A stretch of 64,000 nt of DNA, from positions 1 through 64,000 of the forward strand of contig JAFKKF010000014.1 in the NCBI GenBank assembly GCA_017305635.1. The letters run 5' to 3'. Below, one piece after another: positions 1 through 8,884 of the stretch. Made by a program: the position numbers and the translations under genes. Under the pieces are notes generated by a model. That model did no database searches. It was not told where the DNA came from and saw only the letters and a program-made list of their open reading frames with translations. This DNA is from Hyphomicrobiales bacterium (GTDB lineage Bacteria > Pseudomonadota > Alphaproteobacteria > Rhizobiales > Kaistiaceae). Every line of letters starts with the position of its first letter. The stretch's first letter is position 1.

Positions 1-31
1 GGCATCGGCCGGGCGAGCGGGTGAGGGGGAG
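1..31 (+). repeat. Partial palindromic repeat (copy A) inside cobN
   Basis: The bases from 9 to 31 match the 3' third of the complete repeat copy at 248-313 and encode the same peptide ending (AGRAGEGE). The 5' part of this copy lies outside the window. The bases just after it, around the sequence GATGCCACGCTTCC, resemble those just after the 248-313 copy (GACGCCACGCTTCC). This suggests that the repeat and its downstream flank were duplicated together. Confidence 0.6.
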
Positions 32-2806
32 AGTTCGCTGGTGGATGCCACGCTTCCAATCGCCTCCCTGACCGGCGGCCCGGATTCTCCCAACGAAGGC
101 GAAGTTGCCCGACTTCCCGACGCTCCGGCCCCTCACCCCGCGCCTCTAGGTCGCTTCGCTCCCAAGAGGCACGGCCCTCTCCCCACCGGGGAGAGGGGGG
201 CGCCCGACGCGTCCGTCGGTTCAGCCGGCGCAGGGCAAGAAGGCGCGATCACCTCTCCCCGGTGGGGAGAGGTCGTGAGCCCGGCGCCAGCCGGGCGAGC
301 GGGTGAGGGGGAGCCCTTGCCGACGGACGCCACGCTTCCGCCCGCCGAGCGTCTGCCCCTCGCCGACTACACTGCCTTCCTCGCCACGCTCCCGCCATCG
401 CTCCGCGAGGCCCTCGCCGCCCGCTGGGGCGCGCCCGAGGCCGATCCGCACTTCGCCGACGGCGCCTTCCGCATCCGGGCGCATCGCTTCGGCAATGTCG
501 TCGTCGGCATCCAGCCGGCGCGCGGCCATGGCGTCGATCCAAAGGCGACGTTCCACGACCCGGCGCTCGTCCCGCCGCATCACTACCTCGCCTTCTACGC
601 CTGGCTCCGGCGGTCGTTTGGCGCCGACGCCATCGTGCAGGTGGGCAAGCACGGCAATCTCGAATGGCTGCCGGGCAAGGCGCTCGGCCTTTCCGCCGAA
701 TGCTGGCCGGAGGTGGCGCTCGGGGCCACGCCGCTCGTCTATCCCTTCATCGTCAACGATCCGGGCGAAGGCAGCCAGGCCAAGCGTCGCTCCTCTGCCG
801 TGATCGTCGACCACCTCATGCCGGCCATGACCCGCGCCGAGACCCATGGCGGCCTCGCCGAGCTCGAGACGCTGATCGACGAGTACTACGTCGCCGCCGG
901 CATCGACGAGCGCCGGCGTGCCTGGCTCGAGGGCGAGATCCTCGCCGCCGCCGAGCGCACCGGCATCGCCGCCGATCTCGGCCTCGTGCGGGCCGATACG
1001 GCCGGCACCCTTCAGGCGCTCGACGCCCATCTCTGCGACATCAAGGAGCTGCAGATTCGGGACGGGCTGCACGTCCTCGGCGGCGGGCCCGCCGGCCGCG
1101 AGCGCATCGACACGCTCGCGGCGATCGCCCGCGTGCCGCGCTCCGGCGGTCGGCCGGAAGATGCCTCGCTCCAGCGTGCCATCGCCGACGATCTCGCCCT
1201 CGGCTTCGATCCGCTTTCCGTCGATTCCGCCGCGCCGTGGAGCGGCCCGCGTCCCGCCAGCCTCGCGGGGCTCTCCGACGCGCCCTGGCGCATCGCCGGC
1301 GACACGGTCGAGCGGATCGAGATGCTGGCGGCACGGCTGATCGAGGCCTCCGTCGGGGCGAGGAGCGCGATCACCTCTCCCCGGTGGGAAGAGGTCGTGA
1401 ACCCGGCGCCTGCCGGGCGAGCGGCTGAGGGGGAGGTGCCCGGCGAGCGAACCCAAGCCGTCCTCGCCTGGATCGCCTCGACCCTCGCGCCGGCCCTCGA
1501 CCGTTCCGGCGGCGATGAGATCGCTGCCGTTCTCGCGGCGCTTGACGGCCGCTTCGTCCAGCCCGGCCCGTCCGGCGCGCCGACGCGCGGACGTCCCGAC
1601 GTGCTGCCGACCGGCCGCAACTTCTATTCCGTCGATGTGCGTGCCGTGCCCACCGCGGCCGCCTGGGCCGTCGGCCGCGCCGCTGCCGATGCCATGGCCC
1701 TCCGCTACTTCCAGGACGAGGGCGAGTGGCCGCGCTCGGTGGCGCTCTCGGCATGGAGCACGTCCAACATGCGCACCGGCGGCGACGACGTCGCGCAGGC
1801 GCTCGCGCTCATCGGCGCCATGCCGGAATGGGAGCCGGGCACCGGTCGCGTCACCGGCTTCCGCGTGCTCCCGCTTGCCGAACTCGGCCGTCCGCGCATC
1901 GACGTCACGCTGAAGATCTCCGGCATGTTCCGTGACGCCTTTCCCGGCCAGATCGACCTTCTCGATTCCGCCATCCGCGCCGTCGCCGCGCTCGACGAAG
2001 ACGCGGCCGCCAATCCGATCGCCGCGTCGGTGCGCGAGGAAATGAGCCGGCTAACCACCCTCGCTCCGGCGCTCGCCGAGGTGCAGGCGAGCGCGCGCAT
2101 CTTCGGCGCCCGGCCGGGGACATATGGCACCGGCCTGCAGGCGCTCATGGACGAGGACGTCTGGTCGGATCGATCCGACCTCGCCGGAGCCTTCATCGAG
2201 GCGGGCAGCCACGCCTATGGCGCCCGCATCCATGGCGAGGCCGTTTCGGAGGCGTTTCGCGAGCGTCTCAAGGCGATTCAGGCGGTGATTCAGCCGCAGG
2301 ACACACGCGAGCACGACATTCTCGATTCCGACGAGTACTGGCAGTTCGTCGGCGGTTTCGCGTCGTCCGTCGAGCATCTCAGGGGCGTCTCGCCCCGTCT
2401 CTACCATTCCGACACGTCGTCTCCCGCGCATCCGCGCATCCGCTCGCTCCAGGAGGAGATCGGGCGGGTCGTGCGCGGCCGGGCGGCCAATCCGAAGTGG
2501 CTCTCCGGCATGATGCGCCACGGGTATAGAGGGGCCGCCGAGATGGCCGCGACGGTCGACCATCTCTATGCCTTCGCGGCCACTACCGACGCGGTCAGCG
2601 ACCACCATTTTGACGAGCTCTATCAAGCCTTTATCGGAAATGCCGAGGTGCTCGAATTCCTCCACGGGGCGAACCCGGCGGCGCTTCGCGAAATGGGGGA
2701 TAGATTGCGCAAGGCGATCGAGCGCGGGCTATGGTCGCCACGCTCCAACAGCGCCTATGACAGGCTCACGGCCCTGATCAACCAGCCCCTTGAGGCAGCG
2801 GAATGA
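2..2806 (+). CDS. cobN: Cobaltochelatase subunit CobN (5' end outside window)
   Basis: This is the C-terminal 930 or so residues of the large subunit of aerobic cobaltochelatase, which with CobS and CobT inserts cobalt into hydrogenobyrinic acid a,c-diamide using ATP. The frame is open from base 2, so the true start is upstream of the window. Family motifs are clear: VGKHGNLEWLPGKALG, TGRNFYSVD, STSNMRTGGDD, DVTLKISGMFRDAFPGQ and GTYGTGLQALMDE. The stop overlaps the cobO start by ATGA, implying translational coupling. The gene is odd in carrying palindromic repeats in its reading frame (1-31, 131-198, 248-313, 1370-1435). They add about 90 low-complexity residues before the conserved core and a 22-residue insertion near 1370. 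The domain after these insertions looks intact, so I infer a functional protein. Confidence 0.93.
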   Translation, partial: ASAGRAGEGESSLVDATLPIASLTGGPDSPNEGEVARLPDAPAPHPAPLGRFAPKRHGPLPTGERGAPDASVGSAGAGQEGAITSPRWGEVVSPAPAGRAGEGEPLPTDATLPPAERLPLADYTAFLATLPPSLREALAARWGAPEADPHFADGAFRIRAHRFGNVVVGIQPARGHGVDPKATFHDPALVPPHHYLAFYAWLRRSFGADAIVQVGKHGNLEWLPGKALGLSAECWPEVALGATPLVYPFIVNDPGEGSQAKRRSSAVIVDHLMPAMTRAETHGGLAELETLIDEYYVAAGIDERRRAWLEGEILAAAERTGIAADLGLVRADTAGTLQALDAHLCDIKELQIRDGLHVLGGGPAGRERIDTLAAIARVPRSGGRPEDASLQRAIADDLALGFDPLSVDSAAPWSGPRPASLAGLSDAPWRIAGDTVERIEMLAARLIEASVGARSAITSPRWEEVVNPAPAGRAAEGEVPGERTQAVLAWIASTLAPALDRSGGDEIAAVLAALDGRFVQPGPSGAPTRGRPDVLPTGRNFYSVDVRAVPTAAAWAVGRAAADAMALRYFQDEGEWPRSVALSAWSTSNMRTGGDDVAQALALIGAMPEWEPGTGRVTGFRVLPLAELGRPRIDVTLKISGMFRDAFPGQIDLLDSAIRAVAALDEDAAANPIAASVREEMSRLTTLAPALAEVQASARIFGARPGTYGTGLQALMDEDVWSDRSDLAGAFIEAGSHAYGARIHGEAVSEAFRERLKAIQAVIQPQDTREHDILDSDEYWQFVGGFASSVEHLRGVSPRLYHSDTSSPAHPRIRSLQEEIGRVVRGRAANPKWLSGMMRHGYRGAAEMAATVDHLYAFAATTDAVSDHHFDELYQAFIGNAEVLEFLHGANPAALREMGDRLRKAIERGLWSPRSNSAYDRLTALINQPLEAAE
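131..198 (-). repeat. Palindromic repeat copy B (inverted) inside cobN
   Basis: Read on the minus strand this begins CCCCTCTCCCCGGTGGGG and ends GGGGTGAGG, matching the two ends of the direct copies at 248-313 and 1370-1435. The middle differs. It lies in inverted orientation to the others but remains open in the cobN frame. Such repeats are usually intergenic in alphaproteobacteria; here the copy is translated. Confidence 0.7.
248..313 (+). repeat. Palindromic repeat copy C, 66 bp, in frame in cobN
   Basis: This 66-bp unit has a perfect inverted core (CCTCTCCCC/GGGGAGAGG), a second small hairpin (CCCGGC/GCCGGG) and a purine-rich tail. It spans exactly 22 codons and is in the cobN frame, encoding a peptide that starts ITSPRWGEVV and ends AGRAGEGE. 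Copy D at 1370-1435 is nearly identical at the DNA level. Confidence 0.8.
1370..1435 (+). repeat. Palindromic repeat copy D, 66 bp, in frame in cobN
   Basis: This is the second full direct copy, differing from copy C at only a few bases, and it is again exactly 22 codons in the same reading frame. The encoded peptide starts ITSPRWEEVV. It sits in a variable linker of CobN, between the segment ending IEASVGARS and the segment starting GERTQAVLAW, where an insertion would probably be tolerated. Confidence 0.8.
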
Positions 2807-3426
2807 AAGAGAACATGACGGAAGCGGAGCTCGATGCCCGCCACGCCGAAAAGATGAGGAAAAAGAAGGAGGTACGCGATCGCATCGTGGCCTCCAAGAC
2901 GATCGAGAAGGGCCTCCTCATCGTCCATACCGGCAAGGGCAAGGGCAAATCCACGGCCGCCTTCGGCATGGTCTTCCGCGCCCTCGGCCACGGCATGCCG
3001 GTCGCTATCGTCCAGTTCGTGAAGGGAAAATGGCAGACGGGAGAACGGGTTGCGCTGGAGAAGTTCGGCGATCTCGTCTCCATCAACACCATGGGCGAGG
3101 GCTTCACCTGGGAGACCCAGGACCGCCAGCGCGACCTCGCCGCGGCCCGCGCTGCCTGGGAGCAGGCCAAGTCCTTGATAAAAGAGGGGAAGCACGCGCT
3201 GGTCCTGCTCGACGAGCTCAACATCGTGCTCCGCTACGACTATCTGCCGATCGCGGAAGTGGTTGATTTCCTGAGGGAAAAGAAGCCGGAGCATGTCCAC
3301 GTCATCGTGACGGGGCGGAACGCCAAGGACGAACTCATCGAGATCGCCGACCTGGTGACCGAGATGGAGATGATCAAGCATCCCTTCCGCTCCGGCGTGA
3401 AGGCGCAGCAAGGCATTGAATTCTGA
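2803..3426 (+). CDS. cobO: Cob(I)yrinic acid a,c-diamide adenosyltransferase
   Basis: This 207-residue protein transfers the 5'-deoxyadenosyl group from ATP to the reduced corrinoid in cobalamin synthesis (CobO/BtuR/CobA type). A P-loop [14 protein letters not shown] lies near residue 45, followed by the Asp/Glu segment LVLLDELN and the conserved end [12 protein letters not shown]. The length is typical of the family. The start ATG overlaps the cobN stop (ATGA), and cobQ follows after 17 bases, so the three genes form one operon acting in successive steps of the aerobic pathway. Confidence 0.95.
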   Translation: MKENMTEAELDARHAEKMRKKKEVRDRIVASKTIEKGLLIVHTGKGKGKSTAAFGMVFRALGHGMPVAIVQFVKGKWQTGERVALEKFGDLVSINTMGEGFTWETQDRQRDLAAARAAWEQAKSLIKEGKHALVLLDELNIVLRYDYLPIAEVVDFLREKKPEHVHVIVTGRNAKDELIEIADLVTEMEMIKHPFRSGVKAQQGIEF

Positions 3427-3443
3427 GCGACTTTCCCGCCGTC

Positions 3444-4883
3444 ATGATCCAGGGCACCGGCTCCCACGTGGGCAAGTCGGTGGTCGTCGCGGGGCTCTGC
3501 CGGGCGCTGCGCAACCGGGGGATAAAGGTCGCGCCGTTCAAGCCGCAGAACATGTCCAACAATGCCGCGGCGACCGCCGATGGCGGGGAGATCGGACGGG
3601 CGCAGGCGCTGCAGGCGCGGGCCGCCGGGCTCGCGCCTTCCGTGCACATGAACCCGGTGCTCCTGAAGCCGGAGACGGATCGTGGATGTCAGGTCATCCT
3701 GCAGGGGCGCCGTGCGGGACGGCTCGAATCCGGCCGCTATGCCGAGCGGGCGCGCTACGCGCCGCTGGTCGCCGAGAGCTTCGCGATCATGGGCCGCAGC
3801 GCGGACATCGTCCTCGTCGAGGGCGCCGGTTCGGCGGCCGAGGTGAACCTGCGGGGCGGGGATATCGCCAACATGGGCTTCGCTGAGGCAGCGGACGTGC
3901 CCGTGATCCTTTGCGGGGATATCGACCGCGGCGGCGTGATCGCGAGCCTCGTCGGCACCCATGCCGTGCTGCCGCCGGCGGAGAGCGCCCGCATCAAGGC
4001 CTTCCTGATCAACAAGTTTCGCGGCGATCCGGCGCTTTTCTCCAATGGGATCAATGTCATAGAGAAGCGCACCGGCTGGCCGCCACTCGGCGTCATCCCG
4101 TGGTTCGTGGGCGCCCGCCATCTGCCGGCCGAAGATGCCGTCGGGCTCGAATCCGGCGAGCAGGGCGGCCCGCTGGTGATCGCGGTCCCCGAACTCCCGC
4201 GTATAGCCAATTTCGACGACCTCGATCCGCTCCGCCTCGAGCCGGGTATTACCGTCGTGATCGTGCCACCCGGCCGCCCCATCCCGGCGGAAGCGCGCCT
4301 CATCCTCATCCCCGGCTCGAAGTCCACCATCGCCGATCTCGCGTTTCTCCGGGCGCAGGGCTGGGACATCGACATCGCCGCCCACCTGCGCCGTGGCGGC
4401 CGCGTGCTCGGCCTCTGCGGTGGCTACCAGATGCTCGGCCGCACGATCGCCGATCCGGCGGGGATAGAGGGACCTGCGGGGACCGTGCCGGGCCTCGGCC
4501 TGCTCGCCGTTGATACGGAGCTGACCGGGGACAAGACGACGATTGCGGTCCGCGGCCGGCACCTCGCGAGCGGCGAGCCGATCGCCGGCTACGAGATCCA
4601 CCTCGGCCGCACCGACGGTCCGGATTGCGCGCGACCGCTGGTCGAGGTCGGGGGGCAACCGGACGGCGCCACGTCGGCGGACGGGCACGTTTGCGGCACC
4701 TATGTCCACGGCCTCTTCGCGTCCGACATGTTCCGCCGCGCCTTTCTCGCGACTCTCGGCGCGGCGGCTTCCAATCTCGCCTACGAGGCCGAGGTCGAGG
4801 CGACGCTCGATGCGCTTGCCGCGCATCTCGAGAAGCACGTCGACATCGACCGCATCCTCACCATTGCTGGATATCGAGGATGA
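3444..4883 (+). CDS. cobQ: Cobyric acid synthase (glutamine-hydrolysing)
   Basis: CobQ amidates the b, d, e and g carboxylates of adenosylcobyrinic acid a,c-diamide, using glutamine and ATP. The 479 residues show an N-terminal dethiobiotin-synthetase-like ATPase with [12 protein letters not shown] at the very start. A class I glutamine amidotransferase domain follows, with the nucleophile region [10 protein letters not shown] and the histidine regions YEIHLGRT and GTYVHGLF. It follows cobO by 17 bases. Its last 26 bases overlap the 3' end of the convergent cobD gene. Confidence 0.95.
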   Translation: MIQGTGSHVGKSVVVAGLCRALRNRGIKVAPFKPQNMSNNAAATADGGEIGRAQALQARAAGLAPSVHMNPVLLKPETDRGCQVILQGRRAGRLESGRYAERARYAPLVAESFAIMGRSADIVLVEGAGSAAEVNLRGGDIANMGFAEAADVPVILCGDIDRGGVIASLVGTHAVLPPAESARIKAFLINKFRGDPALFSNGINVIEKRTGWPPLGVIPWFVGARHLPAEDAVGLESGEQGGPLVIAVPELPRIANFDDLDPLRLEPGITVVIVPPGRPIPAEARLILIPGSKSTIADLAFLRAQGWDIDIAAHLRRGGRVLGLCGGYQMLGRTIADPAGIEGPAGTVPGLGLLAVDTELTGDKTTIAVRGRHLASGEPIAGYEIHLGRTDGPDCARPLVEVGGQPDGATSADGHVCGTYVHGLFASDMFRRAFLATLGAAASNLAYEAEVEATLDALAAHLEKHVDIDRILTIAGYRG

Positions 4884-5901
4884 TGACCGGCGCCGCGAGC
4901 AGCGCCACGAGCATGAAGAGGATCGCCCAGGCGCCGCGATAGACGATCAGCGCCCGCCGGATGTCGTCGGGCACGGCGCGCCGCCGCCCGCCGGCATTGA
5001 GGAAGGGATCGTCGACCAGCACGCCGCGATAGCGCCGCGGCCCGTTCAGCATCAGGCCGAGGGCCGAGGCCATGGCGGCTTCCGGCCAGCCGGCATTGGG
5101 CGAGCGGTGGCGGGGCGCGTCGGCCAGCATGGTGCGGACCGCTGCGCCGACCCTGCCGCGGGCAAGCGGCGCGGCGAGCGCGACGAGGAGCCCCGAGAGC
5201 CGCGCCGTGGGCCAGTTGACGAGATCGTCGAGGCGCGCAGCGGCCCAGCCGAAATCCTGATGGCGCGGGGTGAGATGGCCGATCATGGAATCGGCGGTGT
5301 TGATCGCCTTGAACGCGAAGATGCCGGGGAGGCCAAGAAGCGCGAACCAGAAGGCCGGGCCGACGACGCCGTCGGCGAAATTCTCGGCGGCGGATTCGAT
5401 CGCCGCGCGGCTGACGGCGGCTTCGTCGAGGCTCGCCGGATCGCGGCCGACGATACGCGAGACGGTCTTGCGCGCCGCCTCCAATCCGCCGTTCCCGAAT
5501 GCCCGCCACACGGCGCGGACATGGTCGTGAAGGCTGCGGCCGGCCAGAAGCACCGCGGCGGCCATGACCGTTCCGATCCAGCCGAAGGGAACGAGGCCGA
5601 ACGCCCATTCCAGCGCATAGCCGAAGGCGAAGGCAGCGCCACCGATGACGAGCATGGTGACGACCCCGAAGAAACGGCGCGCGCCGGCGCCGAAATGCTG
5701 CCGGTTGAGGAAGCGGTCGAAGCCGTCGATGACTCGCCCCATGACGACCACGGGGTGTGGGGCGCGCCCCCAGACCGCATCGGGATCGCCGACGGCGGCG
5801 TCGAGGAGGATCGCTCCGGCAAGCATCCAGAGATGCGCGAGGGCGATCACCGCGCGCCTCGTACTGCTATCGTTGACAGGCGCCGTGACGGGCCGCGCCA
5901 T
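4858..5901 (-). CDS. cobD: Adenosylcobinamide-phosphate synthase CobD/CbiB
   Basis: This integral membrane protein attaches the aminopropanol arm to adenosylcobyric acid. I place the start at the ATG giving MARPVTAP (347 residues). The frame is open further upstream, but that sequence looks non-conserved, and a shorter start at 5826 ([15 protein letters not shown]) is possible. Family features include [21 protein letters not shown] near the N-terminus, [32 protein letters not shown] and PRRYRGV. There are several hydrophobic segments. It converges on cobQ with a 26-bp overlap. I looked for a cobalamin riboswitch upstream and did not recognise one. Confidence 0.9.
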   Translation of the reverse strand: MARPVTAPVNDSSTRRAVIALAHLWMLAGAILLDAAVGDPDAVWGRAPHPVVVMGRVIDGFDRFLNRQHFGAGARRFFGVVTMLVIGGAAFAFGYALEWAFGLVPFGWIGTVMAAAVLLAGRSLHDHVRAVWRAFGNGGLEAARKTVSRIVGRDPASLDEAAVSRAAIESAAENFADGVVGPAFWFALLGLPGIFAFKAINTADSMIGHLTPRHQDFGWAAARLDDLVNWPTARLSGLLVALAAPLARGRVGAAVRTMLADAPRHRSPNAGWPEAAMASALGLMLNGPRRYRGVLVDDPFLNAGGRRRAVPDDIRRALIVYRGAWAILFMLVALLAAPVIILDIQQW

Positions 5902-6022
5902 GCGTCGCCCGTGCTTCCGGCCCGCCTTGCGCGGTACCCGAATGGCATTGCCAGCCCCGTCGAATCCCCGCCGGGACGTTAGCGGCTCGGGCGCCGGGAA
6001 GCGAGAATCGATTTGGCCCCGG

Positions 6023-6265
6023 CTAGGTCGGGCAGGGTGCCGCGGCGGGCGGCCGCCGGGTGGCATGAACCGCGGCCGGACCCGCATCGGGCGCAGCGGC
6101 GCGGGCGGCAAGCGCTTCGCGCTCAGCCCTCTCCAGCAGTTCGGCGACCGCCGCGAGCTTCAGCACCTCTGCCTCATCGCGGGCATAGGCAATGAGCGTG
6201 GCGAGCGACCGGGTGCGCCGGCGCCAGAACACGCGCTCCGTCGTGTCTCTGTCCTCTTCCGTCAT
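6023..6265 (-). CDS. Small hypothetical protein, 80 residues
   Basis: I do not recognise a named family. The product is short, highly charged and Ala/Arg-rich (starts MTEEDRDTTERVFWRRRTRS), with a predicted helical middle (LATLIAYARDEAEVLKLAAV) and a low-complexity Ala/Pro tail. A purine-rich AAAGGGG lies about 8 bases before the ATG and supports translation. It lies between cobD and a LuxR-type regulator on the same strand. There is no membrane segment or signal peptide. It could be a spurious frame, but the ribosome binding site and aligned orientation argue for a gene. Confidence 0.5.
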   Translation of the reverse strand: MTEEDRDTTERVFWRRRTRSLATLIAYARDEAEVLKLAAVAELLERAEREALAARAAAPDAGPAAVHATRRPPAAAPCPT

Positions 6266-6384
6266 GCAAAGCCCCTTTGCATTTCATGTCATGCTTCCAG
6301 CCCCTTGCAGGGCAGTTTCGCGCACAAGGCGGGTATGCGCATCCCCCATTTGGGGGATGACAAGCATGGCAGCCGTCCCGCGAA

Positions 6385-7524
6385 TCAGGACGCCAGGAGG
6401 CCCGCAAGGAGGAGCGCGAGCTCGGCCTGGCGGTGGGTGCGGGTCTTGCCGAAGACCACCTTCAGCCGCGAGCGGGCGGTCTCCAGCGATATGGCTTCCG
6501 CTCCCGCCGCGTCGCGCAGGGTCTCGCCGGCGCCGATCCGGCTGGCGAGCCGCGCCTCGGCCGGCGTGAGCCCGAAGGCCGTCTGGAGCGTCCTCGTCAC
6601 CTCGCTGCGGGCGGTGAGCGGGTCGACGACGATCAGGACCGCGCGGGCGAGGAGGAGCAGGTCCTGTCCCTTGCCCGTGATGGGCACGACCTGCGCCACG
6701 AGCGGCGGGCGGCCATCGGTCCGGGGCAGGCGGATGGGCGGGGTCGCGCGCTCGAGCGTAGGCGCACCGGCGGCGGCCCGCAGGATCGCGGCCTTGAGCG
6801 CTGCGTCCGCCTCACGGTCCGGCGAGCCGAGAAGGCCGCTGCTCATGGTGAGGGCACTGCCGAAATGGCGCTCGAAATCCCTCGGCATGTGGATCACGCG
6901 GCCGGAGGGGCCGATGAGCGCGACCTCGCGGCCGATGTCCGACAGGGTGTCGGCGATGCTTCGGGCGGCCATGAAGCCGGCCCGGAGCGCCAGCCGGGCA
7001 GCCGGCTGGAGACGCGCCGCCAGGCGGTTCATCTTCCGCACTTCGCTGCGCTCGAAAGGTCCTTCGCTGGCGCGCCGCTCCAAGGCCATGGGCAGGACGA
7101 ATTCATCGCCCCAGCGCGCCATGACCATGCCGGCCGTGGCACCCATCCCGTGCGGACGGATGAACTCGTTGAAGAAGCGGTCATGCGTCAGTTCGGCCGG
7201 CGTGAACATGTCGCGGTCGGTGATCAGGCCCTTCATGCCGGCAAGCGTCAGCTCGAGTCCCCGGCGCATCCGCGAATTGGCGCCGTTCCAGCCGCCGGCG
7301 ACGAGGTCCGCGATATATTCCTTCAGGGTGGTCGAGGAGAGCGCGCCGATCAGGCTCGGCGAGAAGGGATAGAGCGCTGCACCCGCCGCGCCGCAGGCAA
7401 AGCCGAGAGCCGCGAGGGCCTCGGGCCACAGATCGGGAACGATCGCCGCCTCGTAGAAGAGCTCGATTGCCTGCTCGAATGCGCTTTCGCGGATTGGCAC
7501 TCCTACCCGCCCCGGCAGCTGCAA
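6385..7524 (-). CDS. LuxR-type helix-turn-helix transcriptional regulator
   Basis: This protein of about 379 residues ends in a LuxR/GerE DNA-binding domain: the segment FGLTPAEARLASRIGAGETL followed by the recognition-helix region SLETARSRLKVVFGKTRTHR. The long N-terminal part resembles the uncharacterised sensor region found in many stand-alone rhizobial regulators, but I see no clear autoinducer-binding motif and there is no luxI-like gene nearby. The longest frame begins with TTG at 7524 and has no convincing ribosome binding site; a GTG at 7500 is an alternative. Its target is unknown. Confidence 0.8.
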   Translation of the reverse strand: MQLPGRVGVPIRESAFEQAIELFYEAAIVPDLWPEALAALGFACGAAGAALYPFSPSLIGALSSTTLKEYIADLVAGGWNGANSRMRRGLELTLAGMKGLITDRDMFTPAELTHDRFFNEFIRPHGMGATAGMVMARWGDEFVLPMALERRASEGPFERSEVRKMNRLAARLQPAARLALRAGFMAARSIADTLSDIGREVALIGPSGRVIHMPRDFERHFGSALTMSSGLLGSPDREADAALKAAILRAAAGAPTLERATPPIRLPRTDGRPPLVAQVVPITGKGQDLLLLARAVLIVVDPLTARSEVTRTLQTAFGLTPAEARLASRIGAGETLRDAAGAEAISLETARSRLKVVFGKTRTHRQAELALLLAGLLAS

Positions 7525-7756
7525 TTGTATGTATCGGACCTTACTACCGGGACGGGATGCCGCAAGCCTGCCTACCGCCCGCCTGGGTCCGGGCCGCGAC
7601 GGTTCTGGTCACGACCGCGTGAAGTCTCCCTTGACCGTGACGGCGGGGGCCACTATCCGTTCCACGGCCCGCGATGCAGCAACGATCCCATCGCATCGGC
7701 AGACGGCCTGGCGAAGGAGCGCCCGGTGCCGACTCTTCCAAGCGGTGCACCGGCTT

Positions 7757-7830
7757 GGCCTCGTGGCGGAGTGGTTACGCAGCGGACTGCAAATCCGTGC
7801 ACCCCGGTTCGATTCCGGGCGAGGCCTCCA
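7757..7830 (+). tRNA. tRNA-Cys (anticodon GCA)
   Basis: A 74-base cloverleaf is visible. The acceptor GGCCTCG pairs with CGAGGCC, the anticodon loop CTGCAAA carries GCA, the T-arm CCCCGGTTCGATTCCGGG is canonical, the discriminator is U and the CCA end is encoded. The U discriminator fits cysteine identity. The surrounding 7525-8014 interval holds no supported protein gene. Confidence 0.96.
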
Positions 7831-8014
7831 ACACCTTCCCGCACTATTCGACCCTCGGCTGGCGCCGCCTGCCGCGATGAAGCCGCCGTCCCGCCGATGA
7901 TGGTCTGGCTCCCACGGGTTGCCGCCAGGCAGGCGTGGCGTCGCCGCCTTGTCACCGGGGCCGGGCGGCTCTATGGAACGGTTGCAAGTCGCGCCGCCAT
8001 TTCAGGGCTCTCCC

Positions 8015-8680
8015 ATGATCGATTTCGCCGTCCAGCGCACCAAGATGATCGACTCGCAGGTCCGCACCGAGGACGTGACCGACCGCGAGGTCATCGCGGC
8101 CATGGGGGCGGTGGCGCGCGAAAGGTTCGTGCCCGCGCGGCTGGCGGATCTCGCCTATATCGACCAGGACCTGCCCATTGCCGGCGCGGGAGCAGGGGAC
8201 CGCTTCCTTCTCAAGCCGGCGACGCTCGCCCGTCTTCTCCAGGCCGCGGACGTCGAGTCGTCCGACCGGGTGCTCGATGTCGGTTGCGGGACGGGATATG
8301 CCGCGGCGGTGCTTGCCGGGCTCGCGGCGGAGGTGGTCGCGCTGGAGCAGGAAGCAACGCTTGCCGCCGAAGCGCGGAAGCAACTCGCCGGTCTCGCCAA
8401 TGTCCAGGTCGTCGAGGGGCCGCTGGAGGCCGGTCACAAGGCCGGCGCGCCCTACGACCTCATCCTCGTGGAAGGCGCCGTCGAGGTGGTCCCGCCGGCG
8501 CTTCTCGAGCAGCTGGCGGAAGGCGGAAAGCTCGTCACGGTGGTCGGCTACGGTCGGGCGGCGGCCGCCACGGTCTATACGAGGGCCGACGGGGATGTCG
8601 GCGACCGCCCGGTTTTCGATGCCGCGGCGCCGGCGCTGCCCGGCTTCCGCAAGCCGAAAGCCTTCGTCTTTCCACTCTGA
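8015..8680 (+). CDS. pcm: Protein-L-isoaspartate O-methyltransferase family protein
   Basis: This 221-residue enzyme is of the PCMT family, which methylates isoaspartyl residues in damaged proteins using S-adenosylmethionine. The SAM-binding motif VLDVGCGTGYAAAVLAG lies near residue 87 and the family N-terminus MIDSQVRTEDVTDREV is present. I chose the ATG at 8015 because the sequence upstream of MIDFAVQRTKM is not family-like. It lies just before tolC, an arrangement common in Rhizobiales, where this paralog is annotated as Pcm although its exact substrate is not established. Confidence 0.88.
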   Translation: MIDFAVQRTKMIDSQVRTEDVTDREVIAAMGAVARERFVPARLADLAYIDQDLPIAGAGAGDRFLLKPATLARLLQAADVESSDRVLDVGCGTGYAAAVLAGLAAEVVALEQEATLAAEARKQLAGLANVQVVEGPLEAGHKAGAPYDLILVEGAVEVVPPALLEQLAEGGKLVTVVGYGRAAAATVYTRADGDVGDRPVFDAAAPALPGFRKPKAFVFPL

Positions 8681-8782
8681 GCGCCGCGCGCCCGTTATAG
8701 TCTCATCCGTTATGATCGGTCAGGGTGCGTTGCAACAAGGCCGCATATCCCCGGTTATTAACGTCTCCGGCGACAGTTCGGT

Positions 8783-8810
8783 TTGACCCCGGCCCCGCGG
8801 CGACTAGAGT
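8783..8810 (+). promoter_or_regulatory. Candidate tolC promoter
   Basis: TTGACC (8783-8788) and TAGAGT (8805-8810) are separated by 16 bases, a plausible housekeeping promoter 75 bases before the tolC start. The -10 hexamer lies inside the left arm of a perfect inverted repeat (8803-8831). The call rests on pattern only. Confidence 0.4.
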
Positions 8811-8831
8811 GCCCCGGAGGTGCACTCTAGT
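8803..8831. promoter_or_regulatory. 10-bp-arm inverted repeat, possible operator
   Basis: The arms ACTAGAGTGC and GCACTCTAGT are perfectly complementary and separated by 9 bases. The repeat overlaps the candidate -10 box and the expected transcription start of tolC, which is a classic repressor position. It is followed by only four T residues (8831-8834), so it could alternatively be a weak terminator for pcm. Confidence 0.45.
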
Positions 8832-8884
8832 TTTGGCGGGCGGCGCTCAGTGTTGCGTCGCGTAGATTATCGAGGGGGCCCGCG

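Noticed and set aside
133-1456. Minus-strand frames within cobN containing repeat-derived peptides
   Set aside because: They arise from the palindromic repeats and high GC; the plus-strand CobN motifs leave no doubt about the coding strand.
5902-6022. Possible cobalamin riboswitch before cobD
   Set aside because: No B12-box or the conserved core sequences were found; the region is short and GC-rich.
7544-7750. 68-residue minus-strand frame before tRNA-Cys
   Set aside because: It has no ribosome binding site and shows Arg/Gly-rich composition typical of spurious high-GC frames.
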